The notes under the pieces were generated by a model. It made no database searches. It saw only the letters and a list, made by a program, of their open reading frames with translations, and was not told where the DNA came from. 64,000 nucleotides of DNA. It comes from Lyticum sinuosum (GTDB lineage Bacteria > Pseudomonadota > Alphaproteobacteria > Rickettsiales > Midichloriaceae). The stretch spans positions 62,001 to 126,000 of the forward strand of contig NZ_JARGYU010000001.1 in NCBI RefSeq assembly GCF_034471385.1. The letters run 5' to 3'. Shown here one piece after another: positions 1 through 9,369 of this stretch (positions are counted from its first letter, which is position 1; each line of letters opens with the position of its first letter). A program made the position numbers and the translations under genes.

Positions 1-1275
1 TTCAATACCTATAGCATTTTTCCCTGAAATTATTGCTACTCTGGCAGATTTAGAATGCATAGATCGAGCAATATCATCAGCTAAAGAAATAATACGTGAA
101 GATTTTATCCCTGGAGCTGGTATAAATTCACATAATTTTATTACTGGACCAGTGTGAATATCTTTTATTAATCCTTTTATACCGAAATCTTTAAGAACCT
201 GAGAAAGATTTTCAGAAATTTTAGAAATATCTTCTTTTATTATTTCTTTTGTGTTTATATTCTCTGATATTACTAATAAAGATACTGGTAGTGGTATATA
301 ATTTATTTCATCATTTTTTTTAGCAAAAAAATTATTATCTTGATTATAATTCTCATTTTTATCAGAAAATCGCTGAAATTCTTTATAATTTAAATTATAT
401 TTATTATTATCATTACTATCATTATTATAATGGTTTATTTCTTCTTTATATAATTTATCAGAAATATTAATATTATTAATAGTTTTAAAGCATAATTTAT
501 TTTCACTATTAGAATTTTGATCTAAGTCTTTATTAGTATACTCTTTTTCAAGATCTTTTTTTTCTTGTGAGAAAAAAGAAGGAAATACATATTTTTTATT
601 AATTTTTGTATCTTCAATATCATTATCTAAGATAATATTATTATTTTTATATAAATTTCTAATTTTTTTAAGAAAAAAAATTAAATCATAATTAATAGAA
701 GAAAAAAAACATATTAAACCAAATATATAAACACACATCTTGATAATAAATTTACTAAAAATGTGTATATTACAATTTTCTAATAAATATTTAAATATAG
801 TGTTAAGATAATATCCTATAAAACCTCCAGCACCTATTACATATTGATTATTGTCGTATACTTCTATATCTGTTATGTCTTTAAGAATCATATCAGATAA
901 ATATAAACAAAGTATTAACAAAAATACTGTAAAAAAAAATATTTTTATGACAACAATTAATTTATTTTCATTTTTAGGGGATATATAGAGAATTATTGTT
1001 AAAAAATATATACTTATTGCTAATGAAGGAATAAAACCAAAACTAGTTAAAAAAAAAGCAGATAAATTTGCACCAGCCTTGCCAATAATGTTGTGATATT
1101 TATCAGATTCATAAGTATTTAGAAAACTTGGATCAAGTCCGTTGTAAGATAGAAATGAAATAATAAAAATAGCAAAAAAAACTAATATAAAAATTATTTT
1201 TATAGTAGAAAATATATTAAAATAATAATTTTTATTTCTATAATTTTGTTTTAAATTTATTTTTATTTTTTGCAT
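1..1275 (-). CDS. ftsK: DNA translocase FtsK, N-terminal part (cut by window edge)
   Basis: Reading the minus strand from an ATG at 1275 gives about 425 open codons with no stop before the window edge. Hydrophobic segments fill roughly the first 200 residues, as in the membrane domain of FtsK. An Asn/Lys-rich linker of about 120 residues follows. The last part carries the FtsK alpha-domain block with LKDFGIKG, GPVIKLCEFIPAPGIKSSRI, LADDIARSM and ending in NAIGIE. FtsK anchors at the septum and pumps chromosomal DNA during division. The ATPase and gamma domains lie outside the window. Identity is secure; only the C-terminal boundary is unknown. Confidence 0.93.
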   Translation of the reverse strand, partial: MQKIKINLKQNYRNKNYYFNIFSTIKIIFILVFFAIFIISFLSYNGLDPSFLNTYESDKYHNIIGKAGANLSAFFLTSFGFIPSLAISIYFLTIILYISPKNENKLIVVIKIFFFTVFLLILCLYLSDMILKDITDIEVYDNNQYVIGAGGFIGYYLNTIFKYLLENCNIHIFSKFIIKMCVYIFGLICFFSSINYDLIFFLKKIRNLYKNNNIILDNDIEDTKINKKYVFPSFFSQEKKDLEKEYTNKDLDQNSNSENKLCFKTINNINISDKLYKEEINHYNNDSNDNNKYNLNYKEFQRFSDKNENYNQDNNFFAKKNDEINYIPLPVSLLVISENINTKEIIKEDISKISENLSQVLKDFGIKGLIKDIHTGPVIKLCEFIPAPGIKSSRIISLADDIARSMHSKSARVAIISGKNAIGIE

Positions 1276-1346
1276 CTATTCTCCCAATATACTATTTATT
1301 ACAGAATTTAAATTATATAGTTCAGAATTTATTTCAAAATTATAAA

Positions 1347-2543
1347 TTATTTTAAATAATTATAGTTATCTATATCTTTTTCAAGACTAATATCAATATT
1401 AAATGCCCTCATGTAATATGATTTAGAAATAGATAAAATATCATAAAAATCATCTTTTTTTATATTTTCTTTTTTAATAATATTTATAGTTTTTTTGGGT
1501 AAAAATTTATTCATATCGATAGTTTCATTAAATTTAAATGTTTTACAACTAAAGTTATTTATTTTTATATTAAAAAATAATTTAATTTTATTTATCAATA
1601 AAGAAATAATTTTATTATTTTTGAATTTACATTCATTTTCTATATTATTTTGATAATTATTAATATTATCTAAATTTTTATCATTTTCCTCTTCATAAAT
1701 TTTTTTATTTTCGACTAATTTTGCTATTAAAGCATAAATCTGACCAAGATTGTAATAAATAATTGCTGCATTACGATGATAATTTGCATGACGTTTTTTT
1801 AAGTCAACAGTAGCTTCAGTTAAAATATCATATTGCATACTATTATGGTTTGGGTAACGATCTAAAATATCCCAATAGCTGTTTTTTTTTAAAGAAAAAT
1901 CATTTATATCACATTCACAGAATTTCAAATATTCAGAAAATTTCTCGAATGGTCTTTGTGATAAGTCTTCATTTACATTATTAATATCTAAACATATTTG
2001 ATATTTTTCAGCTTCTTTTTTTAAGTCTTGAATTGATTGAGTATAAATATTTATATTTTCTACATTTTTTTTTATAATAGATTCATTTATTAATTCATTA
2101 TAACATTTTATTATTTTTAAATAACCAATTTGATTTTGATGATATTGTTGAATTGCATGACGATAAGAATTAATAGCATAAATATAATCTTTATTATAAA
2201 AATGATAATCACCTATTTTTATTTGCAAATATGTTTCTTCAAAATGAAAATAACTATGAAATTTCTCAGAAAGATTAGCTGCTGTTTCGATAACATCAAT
2301 AATTTCATATAATTTACTATTATAATCATTAATATCATTATTAATATCTTGATTTATAATTATTTTTAAATATTCATTATTAAATATTAATTTATTTTCT
2401 TTACTATTAAAAATATTCACTAATAACTTAGCTGCATTGTTGATTAAATTATCAATATTTTTGTTATTATTAATAAATCTAGCATTATCAATAGATAATG
2501 AATCATTAATATTTGTTTTAATTAATAAAAAATTATATTCCAT
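1347..2543 (-). CDS. Hypothetical protein with TPR-like helices
   Basis: A 398-residue protein I do not recognise, transcribed toward ftsK and 71 bases upstream of its start. Around residues 110-150 the pattern GDYHFYNKDYIYAINSYRHA looks like a tetratricopeptide helix pair, followed by further amphipathic helices. A second segment near residue 250 (NYHRNAAIIYYNLGQIYALI) has the same look. Asn/Lys-rich tracts separate them. There is no signal peptide or membrane segment, so it is probably cytosolic and may scaffold protein contacts. Function and family are unknown; a solo TPR protein is the simplest reading. Confidence 0.6.
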   Translation of the reverse strand: MEYNFLLIKTNINDSLSIDNARFINNNKNIDNLINNAAKLLVNIFNSKENKLIFNNEYLKIIINQDINNDINDYNSKLYEIIDVIETAANLSEKFHSYFHFEETYLQIKIGDYHFYNKDYIYAINSYRHAIQQYHQNQIGYLKIIKCYNELINESIIKKNVENINIYTQSIQDLKKEAEKYQICLDINNVNEDLSQRPFEKFSEYLKFCECDINDFSLKKNSYWDILDRYPNHNSMQYDILTEATVDLKKRHANYHRNAAIIYYNLGQIYALIAKLVENKKIYEEENDKNLDNINNYQNNIENECKFKNNKIISLLINKIKLFFNIKINNFSCKTFKFNETIDMNKFLPKKTINIIKKENIKKDDFYDILSISKSYYMRAFNIDISLEKDIDNYNYLK

Positions 2544-2614
2544 TTATAAAGTATATATTTAATAACTATAAAATTTCTTTATATTTTATTTAATAATAAT
2601 ACTCTTTCTTATAC

Positions 2615-3508
2615 TTATAAATAATTATATAGATGTGCTTGCAAAGTATTATATAATAAATATGCAATTGTCATGGGGCCAACTCCACCAGGTACAGGGG
2701 TTATATAACTTGCTACCTTAGATGCATTATCATACTCTACATCTCCTATAATTTTATTATCATGAATTCTATTTATACCAACATCAATAACACATGCTCC
2801 TTGTTTTATCCAACTACCTTTAACAAATAAAGGCTTACCAATAGCACAAATTAGAATATCTGCTCTCAAGCATAATTCTTCTATATTTTTACTATAAGAA
2901 TGAGCTATTGTAATAGTAGCATTTTCTGTTAATAAAATAATAGATGTAGGTTTACCAACTATATTTGATCTTCCTATAATAAGTGTGTTTTTACCAGATA
3001 AATCACCAATATAATGTTTTAATAATGTCATAATACCAGCAGCAGTACATGGAACAAATAATTTATTTAATGATAATATATTATCAGAATATTTATTGAA
3101 AAAGCCTGATTCTGCTACACTTAATTTTCCAATATTATATGGATGAAATCCATCAACATCTTTATCTGGTGATATACTTTCTATAATGAAATTTGAATTT
3201 ATATGATTTGGTAATGGCATTTGAACTATTATACCATCTATTTCTACTTTTTTATTATAAGATTCAATTATTAATAGTAATTCTTTTTGAGTTGTATGAT
3301 ATGGAAGCTGGACAATATGACATTCTATTCCAATATCTTTTGCTTTTCTCATTTTATTATTAACATAAATCAAGCTAGCAGGATTATCACCAACTAGTAT
3401 TACTGCAAGATTAGGAATAATTCCTTTTTTTTTAATTATTTCTTTAATTTTTACTAAAATATTGCCAGCAACTTCATTACCATTCATTATTATTGCTGAA
3501 TTTATCAT
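2615..3508 (-). CDS. folD: Bifunctional methylenetetrahydrofolate dehydrogenase/cyclohydrolase
   Basis: This 297-residue protein has the usual FolD length. It catalyses NADP-dependent oxidation of 5,10-methylene-THF and hydrolysis to 10-formyl-THF, supplying one-carbon units in the cytosol. Visible signatures are YVNNKMRKA with the catalytic Lys near residue 52, the PDKDVDGFHPYNIGKL block, the dinucleotide-binding IIGRSNIVGKP segment and the C-terminal TPVPGGVGPMT motif. It lies between an unknown TPR-like gene and the ferredoxin reductase on the same strand, with gaps too wide to claim an operon. Formyl-Met-tRNA use is consistent with def in the same window. Confidence 0.95.
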   Translation of the reverse strand: MINSAIIMNGNEVAGNILVKIKEIIKKKGIIPNLAVILVGDNPASLIYVNNKMRKAKDIGIECHIVQLPYHTTQKELLLIIESYNKKVEIDGIIVQMPLPNHINSNFIIESISPDKDVDGFHPYNIGKLSVAESGFFNKYSDNILSLNKLFVPCTAAGIMTLLKHYIGDLSGKNTLIIGRSNIVGKPTSIILLTENATITIAHSYSKNIEELCLRADILICAIGKPLFVKGSWIKQGACVIDVGINRIHDNKIIGDVEYDNASKVASYITPVPGGVGPMTIAYLLYNTLQAHLYNYL

Positions 3509-3640
3509 TTTCTATAGATAGTTTATAAATTTAAAATATAAAGATTAGTAATTGATATAATTAATAAAATTTAAACTAAAATGTTTAATTTATTATTATA
3601 ATTTTATATCTGATTATCAAGATATATTATATAATTGAAG

Positions 3641-4846
3641 CTATATTTTAGATATAGCTTTAGGTATTCCTTTACTTGTAGAATATTCAAAATGAAGAGG
3701 TTTTTCTGGTTTAGCTATCGCATAAGCTGAATTACAAGCCAATGCAGCTTCAGCAAATCCCGTAAGAATAAGTTTTAATTTTCCAGGATAATAACATATA
3801 TCTCCAATTGCAAATACTCCATGTAAGGAAGTCATCATTGTTGATGGATTCACACTTATATAACGATCAATCCATGAAAGACCACTTATCTGATGAATAT
3901 CATTATTATCCATAGAAAGACCAAAAAATAATAAAAGATAATCAATATCTACTATTTTTTTTATTAATCCATCTAAACTTTCTATTTCTACTCCAGACAT
4001 TTTTTCAATATTATTTGATGTAAAAGAATCACTTATAAGTGATTTTATTTGAAAAGGAGTGATAATTTCTATTTTATTATTTGCTGCTATACTATGTAAT
4101 TTTTCAACACTATGAGGCATTGCCCTGAATTTAGCTCTACGATTGATTAATGTAACTTTATCAGCAATTTCAGATAATTTTATGGCCCAATCAACAGCAG
4201 AATCTCCACCTCCAGCTATCATTACCTTTTTATTTGAAAAGATTTCAATATTATCTACAGAATAAAAAATGTAATTATTTTCAAATTTAGATAAATTATT
4301 AAGAGGAGGTTTATTATGAGAAAACCGACCACCACCAGTAGCTATGATAATAGTTTTTGCATAAAAATTTATATTTTGAATATCATCTGTATTATCTGGA
4401 TTAATTTTTGTATTTTCTGTATTTATATTATTAATTTCAGATATTTCAACAAATTTTTTATTTTTTTTATCATTTGATTTGAGTGAAGAAATTTTCCATA
4501 ACTTATTATGATCTATATATTCCCACATATTAATTGTCACATTACAAATAATTTCAACTTTAAATGGAGAAAGTTGATTTAAAAGATTAGAAATCAATCC
4601 ACTACCACTGATTTCTGGTATTCCAGGAATATCGTAAATAGGTTTATCAGGATATAAAGCAGAGCATTGTCCACCAGGTTGAGGAAGACTATCAATAATT
4701 ACGCATTTTAAATTGAGCATAGAAGCCTGAAAAGCTGCAAATAAACCAGATGGACCTGCTCCTATTATAACAATATCATATATCTGATCATTATTATCAG
4801 ATATATTTTTTTCCTTTATTAATGAAAAATCTTTTATATGTGACAT
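3641..4846 (-). CDS. Ferredoxin-NADP reductase, thioredoxin-reductase-like type
   Basis: A two-dinucleotide-domain flavoprotein of 401 residues. The FAD motif IIGAGPSGLFAA starts near residue 28 and is followed by the PGGQCSALYPDKPIYDIPG block typical of the TrxR-like ferredoxin-NADP reductases common in Rickettsiales. The redox CxxC of true thioredoxin reductase is missing. A second motif, MIAGGGDSAVDWA, binds NADPH, and FAIGDICYYPGK closes the FAD site. The family is usually about 340 residues; the surplus sits in an Asn/Lys-rich insertion near residues 125-160 and a short N-terminal tail. It probably feeds electrons to ferredoxin for Fe-S cluster work. Confidence 0.88.
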   Translation of the reverse strand: MSHIKDFSLIKEKNISDNNDQIYDIVIIGAGPSGLFAAFQASMLNLKCVIIDSLPQPGGQCSALYPDKPIYDIPGIPEISGSGLISNLLNQLSPFKVEIICNVTINMWEYIDHNKLWKISSLKSNDKKNKKFVEISEINNINTENTKINPDNTDDIQNINFYAKTIIIATGGGRFSHNKPPLNNLSKFENNYIFYSVDNIEIFSNKKVMIAGGGDSAVDWAIKLSEIADKVTLINRRAKFRAMPHSVEKLHSIAANNKIEIITPFQIKSLISDSFTSNNIEKMSGVEIESLDGLIKKIVDIDYLLLFFGLSMDNNDIHQISGLSWIDRYISVNPSTMMTSLHGVFAIGDICYYPGKLKLILTGFAEAALACNSAYAIAKPEKPLHFEYSTSKGIPKAISKI

Positions 4847-4999
4847 ATCAATATCTGTTTATACTTTATAAAAAAATAAGTTTGAGTATTTGAATAAAAA
4901 AATACTAAAAAATTGTTATTTAAATATAGATATTTATTTAATTTTAATCTTTATATAGTTGTTTTTCTATCAAAAAAATTATATACTTTAAAATGAGGA

Positions 5000-5021
5000 T
5001 TTTCTAATTTAAATTAGAAAA
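5000..5021. promoter_or_regulatory. 22-base perfect palindrome between divergent genes
   Basis: The sequence TTTTCTAATT and its exact reverse complement meet at 5010/5011 with no spacer. It lies in the 302-base divergent spacer between the ferredoxin reductase (leftward) and the lipoprotein gene (rightward). Such a dyad could be an operator, but in DNA this AT-rich a perfect dyad of this size may occur about once per window by chance, so the call is tentative. I see nothing else identifiable in the spacer. Confidence 0.25.
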
Positions 5022-5148
5022 ACGAATATATAAGATAAAATTTTATTACTATTAAAAAATTTTAATAATATAGATAATATATATAGTAATAATCAAAAAT
5101 AAAATATTAATACATTATATAATTAAACAAATTTCAAATAAAAATAAT

Positions 5149-5523
5149 ATGATAAAAAATTTAATAATAACTCTTGCTATTTCTTTAATGTTTACTGGTT
5201 GTTCTGATTCTTCTAAAGATGACGAAAATAACAATGAAGTAAAAACTGAAAAATCTCACGAAAATCAAGATATTAAAGATAAAAATACTTCATCTATTCA
5301 AGAGCACAAAGAAGAAAAATCTCACGAAAATCAAGATATTAAAGATAAAAATACTGTAGCAAAAACAAATCATAATAGCCATATTATGAGCGAAAATGAG
5401 AATCAAAATCAAGATGATTTAAAAAATCACGAAGAAAAAAATAATATAAAAACTCAAGAAATAAAAGAAGAAGAAAAATCTGATTCAAATAAAGAAGAAA
5501 ATAATTCAAATGATCAAAAGTAA
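5149..5523 (+). CDS. Small repeat-containing lipoprotein
   Basis: A 124-residue protein with an N-terminal hydrophobic signal ending in a lipobox, LMFTGC, so Cys18 is the likely lipidated residue. The rest is extremely hydrophilic and rich in Glu, Lys, Asn and Asp, with no visible fold. A 14-codon block (EKSHENQDIKDKNT) occurs twice, 66 bases apart and identical at the DNA level, indicating a recent in-frame duplication. It stands alone, with a terminator-like hairpin 25 bases after the stop. The product is probably an envelope-tethered, disordered surface or periplasmic protein. Family unknown. Confidence 0.7.
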   Translation: MIKNLIITLAISLMFTGCSDSSKDDENNNEVKTEKSHENQDIKDKNTSSIQEHKEEKSHENQDIKDKNTVAKTNHNSHIMSENENQNQDDLKNHEEKNNIKTQEIKEEEKSDSNKEENNSNDQK

Positions 5524-5548
5524 TAATATAAAATAAAAATAATTCATT

Positions 5549-5582
5549 AAGAAATAATAATATATTTCTTATATTTTTTTTA
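5549..5582 (+). terminator. Rho-independent terminator after the lipoprotein gene
   Basis: An 8-base-pair stem (AAGAAATA paired with TATTTCTT), a 6-base loop, and then a run of eight T after a short ATA. It begins 25 bases after the lipoprotein stop codon and fits termination of that rightward transcript. The stem is almost all A-T, as expected in this genome. Confidence 0.5.
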
Positions 5583-5712
5583 TATATAATTTCTTAAAAA
5601 TCGTGAAGAATACTATTATTTATGAATGATATCTTATTAATTTAACAGTATTCTATTTATTTTGTAATTTATTTTGTATTTAAAGTTATTTTTTGTTAAA
5701 AATACAAAATCT

Positions 5713-6453
5713 TTAAAATATTAAAGCTACTGATGCTGAAACACTATGTTGTAAACTACTAGTTGCTTTAATTTCCATTTTTTCAGTATCTAGTTTTTTA
5801 ACACTTTGATCCTGTCCATTGCTAATTGAGTATTCAACACTAGCCATTAATCTTTTTGTTAAATTAAGATTAAATCCAAATCCACCGCTATATGCAAGTT
5901 GATAACTTGTTCCAGAATCCAGAGTACCAACTAAAAATGGTATAGTAGTACCAGTAATATCTTTTACACCATCTGTCGGAGAAACATATTTAGCGCTTGA
6001 TTGTCTAGCACCTATGCCAGCATGAATATATGGTGTGAAAAAACCTTCAGTATTTATATCATAATATCCATGCAACATACCAACAAAATTTTTTAGAGTC
6101 ACCTCGCCAGGAGCATTTATTTTATCCTGAAATTGAAAATAAGAAAGCGATAATTCGGTTCTTATATCACTATCTGCATAATATCCTATAGCACCCCTAA
6201 AAATCTTATCATTGATACTTCCATAGTTAATAATATTATCATAATTTTTAGTTAACGTTGAATCGGAAGGTATAACTTCGATTTTAATATTAGGACTGAT
6301 TACCAATCCACTACCTAATTTTACATAGAAACTACCAGGTTCAGCGGCATGAAGATAAGATGTGAAATTGTTTACGTTACAGAAACATAAACTAAATGCA
6401 ACAAAAGCACAAGATTTCAGTAAAAGAAATTTTTTTGAAGAAAGATTTTTCAT
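5713..6453 (-). CDS. P44/Msp2-family outer-membrane beta-barrel protein
   Basis: A 246-residue exported protein. Residues 1-36 form a signal peptide with cleavage predicted after LHAA. The mature part starts GSFYVKLGSG and shows alternating beta strands, the pattern seen at the start of Anaplasmataceae surface antigens (P44/Msp2/OMP-1 family). It ends in a terminal Phe, as barrel proteins recognised by the BAM machinery do. The segment TPYIHAGIGARQSS and the penultimate strand RLMASVEYSISNGQDQ are typical of small eight-strand barrels. Bases 5806-5864 are repeated exactly at 55798-55856 between fliL and rplL. It is likely a porin or host-contact antigen. The upstream region carries short AATAAACTTT direct repeats near 6500-6525. 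Confidence 0.78.
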   Translation of the reverse strand: MKNLSSKKFLLLKSCAFVAFSLCFCNVNNFTSYLHAAEPGSFYVKLGSGLVISPNIKIEVIPSDSTLTKNYDNIINYGSINDKIFRGAIGYYADSDIRTELSLSYFQFQDKINAPGEVTLKNFVGMLHGYYDINTEGFFTPYIHAGIGARQSSAKYVSPTDGVKDITGTTIPFLVGTLDSGTSYQLAYSGGFGFNLNLTKRLMASVEYSISNGQDQSVKKLDTEKMEIKATSSLQHSVSASVALIF

Positions 6454-6719
6454 CTTTGAATCAGAATTTAATTAAAAATTTTAATAAAAAATAAAACTTA
6501 ATAAACTTTAATAAACTTTAATAAAATATGAAAAAATATATAAACTATAAAAGAATTACATTAATAAATGATTTTATTATATAAATACTATTATTTTTTT
6601 ATTAATACAAAAAGATAACTTATTTAGTATAATTAATCGAAAGATATTATTTATTAATAATTATTAATAATCAAAGTAAAGTTGTATTTTTTTAGAATTG
6701 TATTTTTTAAGATTAAAAG

Positions 6720-6797
6720 TGGTGGGCAATAGTGGGCTCGAACCACTGAACCTTTACGATGTCAACGTAATGCTCTAACCATCTGAGCTAATTGCCC
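6720..6797 (-). tRNA. tRNA-Val (GAC)
   Basis: The minus strand folds as a standard cloverleaf: acceptor GGGCAAT/ATTGCCC, D arm with TAGCTCAGATGGTTAGAGC, anticodon stem TTACG/CGTAA around loop TTGACAT (anticodon GAC), and T arm with GGTTCGAGCC. The discriminator A is followed by an encoded CC and A, so the 3' CCA is present in the gene. It lies just upstream of, and opposite in strand to, the GTA capsid gene. Confidence 0.95.
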
Positions 6798-6934
6798 GTA
6801 TGAATCACACATTTAATCGTAAAACATTGTATATAAAAAAATACTTCTTTTGCAAGAAAAATATTAAAAATATGAAAATTATTTTTTTTATCAAAAAAAA
6901 TTATATTTAAATTAACCAAATTCTTATCAAATTT

Positions 6935-8110
6935 ATGACAATACTTAAAAAAAATTTTGAAAAAATTACAGAAACAACAAATAATCTTCGTTCTCTTGAT
7001 GAAATTGAAAACAAAGATGCAGTTATTAAACAGCAAATTATTAATCTTAATAAAACTATAGATGAACAAAATCAAATTATTAAAAATTTTGAAAATTTAT
7101 CAATAAAACAACAACGTCCACATAATAGTATGTATGGGACATCAATCAATTTAACTATTGAAAATCATTTTGATGACGAATATTCAAAAGCTTTCAATCG
7201 ATATTTGAGACAAGGAATAGAACCAGAAGATCATAATCAATGTCAAAATATTAATTCTAGAGATTCTGGATATAAGATAACAAACTCAATGAATAATGAA
7301 ATCATAAATGGTCTCAGATCAATGTCTGTAATGAGAAAAATATCAGATGTAGTAAGTATATCTCGCGAATCATATGATTTGGTAACATTACCAGAAAATA
7401 TTAAAGCTGGATGGTCGATAGAAGAAATTGATCAAAGTCAAAATATTCCTATTAATAAAATACAAGTTCAAGTTCACGAATTATATGCTCAACCAAAAGC
7501 TACTCAACAAATGCTAGATGATTCTTCTATAGATATAGAAGGATGGTTTTCAAGAGAATTGATTGATGTTTTTAGTAATGCAGAAGAAAATGCCTTTATT
7601 AATGGAGATGGAAAAGGTAAACCAAATGGATTAATAAACAATCTCGATAAAATAAAAACATGTTATACAGATAATAATATAATATCAGTCGATGATGTAG
7701 CAAAGCTTTATTATTCATTAAATAGTAAATATAGTTATAATGCTAAGTTTATCATAGGCCATGATATGGCATATATTTTAAGAACTTTAAAAAATAATCA
7801 AGGTTCATACTTATGGCAACCATCTATGCAATTAGGGCAACCTGATACTATTTTAGGAAAAGAAGTTTTAGTATCTCAACATATGCCTCAAGTTAAATCA
7901 AATAATAACTCTAATAATTGTATTTCAGGGATTACAGCAGTATTTTTTGGTGATTTCTCACATGGTTATAAAATTATAGATCGTCAAGATATTAGAGTTC
8001 TACGAGATCCTTTTACACAAAAACCGTATGTGAAATTTTATACCACAAAGAGAGTTGGTGGTACAATTAATAATCCAGATGCAATTAGAGCATTGTGCAT
8101 TAAAAAATAA
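6935..8110 (+). CDS. HK97-fold major capsid protein (GTA gp5-like)
   Basis: A 391-residue protein. Residues 1-60 form a charged coiled coil resembling the HK97 delta/scaffold domain that is cleaved off in mature heads. The remainder has the HK97 capsid layout: SGYKITNSMNNEIING at the start of the mature part, SVMRKISDVVSISRESYDLVTLP, EELYAQPKATQQMLDDS-like spine helix residues, NAFINGDGKGKPNGLIN, and C-terminal RVLRDPFTQKPYVKFYTTKRVGG. This closely follows Rhodobacter-type GTA capsids. It is the first of five co-directional structural genes; no portal, prohead protease or terminase lies upstream, where tRNA-Val sits. Confidence 0.87.
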   Translation: MTILKKNFEKITETTNNLRSLDEIENKDAVIKQQIINLNKTIDEQNQIIKNFENLSIKQQRPHNSMYGTSINLTIENHFDDEYSKAFNRYLRQGIEPEDHNQCQNINSRDSGYKITNSMNNEIINGLRSMSVMRKISDVVSISRESYDLVTLPENIKAGWSIEEIDQSQNIPINKIQVQVHELYAQPKATQQMLDDSSIDIEGWFSRELIDVFSNAEENAFINGDGKGKPNGLINNLDKIKTCYTDNNIISVDDVAKLYYSLNSKYSYNAKFIIGHDMAYILRTLKNNQGSYLWQPSMQLGQPDTILGKEVLVSQHMPQVKSNNNSNNCISGITAVFFGDFSHGYKIIDRQDIRVLRDPFTQKPYVKFYTTKRVGGTINNPDAIRALCIKK

Positions 8111-8162
8111 TTAAAATAATTTATTTAATAAATAAAACTTAAAATAATTTTAAGGAAAATTT

Positions 8163-8777
8163 ATGACATATATTGAAAAAATTAGACCAGTTGATCCACC
8201 TTATAATCCGATTGATCTTCAATTTATTAAAAATTTTTTAAGAATAGATCATAATTATGATGACAAAATACTTGATAATTTAGCATGTGCTGCAGTTGAA
8301 TATCTTGAGAATGAAATTAGTCAAGCCATAATAATACGTGATTGGAATATCACTTGTAGAAATATCAATGATAATTATATTCGTATTCCGATAGGGCCTG
8401 TTCAAACAATAAAATATATTAAATGTCGCAACTATAATTATATATTTTCTCAAAATGATATTGAAAAATCTAAAAAATATTTCACATTAGAAGGTAATGT
8501 TATTTATTTTCATTGTTTACCTAATTCATCATATTTAAGTATTATTTATACTGCTGGGGATATTTGTAAGAATAATATTACTAATGATGATAATACTATT
8601 CCCAATACAGTATATAATAATATTGATATTGATTACTTTATCAATGATAGAAATTTATTTTCTTCTCAAATTCAACACATATTACTAAATATGATAGCTA
8701 ATATGTATGATGGTAAAAGTTGTGATGATATTTTAAAATCAGATTCTGTTTTTAAGATGAGAAATTACTTTTTATAA
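8163..8777 (+). CDS. Head-tail connector protein (GTA gp6-like)
   Basis: A 204-residue protein that begins with a block typical of gp6-like connectors: PVDPPYNPIDLQFIKNFLRI, then DDKILDNLACAAVEYLENE and ITCRN, followed by PIGPVQTI. In phages and GTAs this protein forms the ring under the portal that joins head to tail. A clear AAGGA ribosome-binding site lies six bases before the ATG, one of the few strong ones in this window. It starts 52 bases after the capsid gene, and the C-terminal half is more Asn-rich and less conserved. Position between capsid and adaptor supports the call. Confidence 0.75.
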   Translation: MTYIEKIRPVDPPYNPIDLQFIKNFLRIDHNYDDKILDNLACAAVEYLENEISQAIIIRDWNITCRNINDNYIRIPIGPVQTIKYIKCRNYNYIFSQNDIEKSKKYFTLEGNVIYFHCLPNSSYLSIIYTAGDICKNNITNDDNTIPNTVYNNIDIDYFINDRNLFSSQIQHILLNMIANMYDGKSCDDILKSDSVFKMRNYFL

Positions 8778-8851
8778 TTTATTGAAAAATCTATAAGATT
8801 TATATTAATCTTTAAAAATTTTAATTATTTTTTATATATTAATTTAAAAAT

Positions 8852-9328
8852 ATGTCAAATAATGAACTTAAATTTAATTTCTTAAGATATAGTTGTGTTT
8901 TAAAAAATAGAGAATTTAATAAATATATTCCTAGATTAAATCATAAAATTTTATTCAATTCTGGTATATTTGAATCATATCATTCAGAATATTCAGATTC
9001 TCAAATCAATGATCAAAACTGTACTAAAACTATAGATAATTACATTAATACAGATGAAATAGTCTGGAAAGAAATAGGTAATTTTTGGGGAAAGATTATT
9101 GATTATGATAGTCATTTGAGCATTGCATATCATAGACTTAGTATGATCGATAGATTTGCGCTAATAATACGTTTTTCAGATGCTCAAAGAATTATGCAAT
9201 TTCTACCCAATGTGACATGTAATCCAGATAAAAATCATATATTTTATATTTCTGATATAAAAATATTAGATAATATCAATGAAAATAATACAAATGGAAA
9301 CTATGTAATAATCAATGCAAAAAGATAA
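8852..9328 (+). CDS. Putative head-tail adaptor protein (GTA gp7-like)
   Basis: A 158-residue protein with a short N-terminal strand segment and the signature of phage head-tail adaptors: EIGNFWGKIIDYDSHLSIAYHRLSMIDRFALIIRFSDAQRI, where adaptors usually read W-A-x-I with a later Y-x-I-x-I-R. The C-terminus (NHIFYISDIKILDNI, then a last strand) matches the final strands of the small barrel in this family. Similarity is partial, and the assignment rests strongly on its position between the connector and the tail terminator. An Asn/Asp-rich insert near residues 45-65 is lineage-specific. Confidence 0.62.
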   Translation: MSNNELKFNFLRYSCVLKNREFNKYIPRLNHKILFNSGIFESYHSEYSDSQINDQNCTKTIDNYINTDEIVWKEIGNFWGKIIDYDSHLSIAYHRLSMIDRFALIIRFSDAQRIMQFLPNVTCNPDKNHIFYISDIKILDNINENNTNGNYVIINAKR

Positions 9329-9369
9329 ATAATAAAAATATAAATAATAAAAAAAATATCATAAATCCT

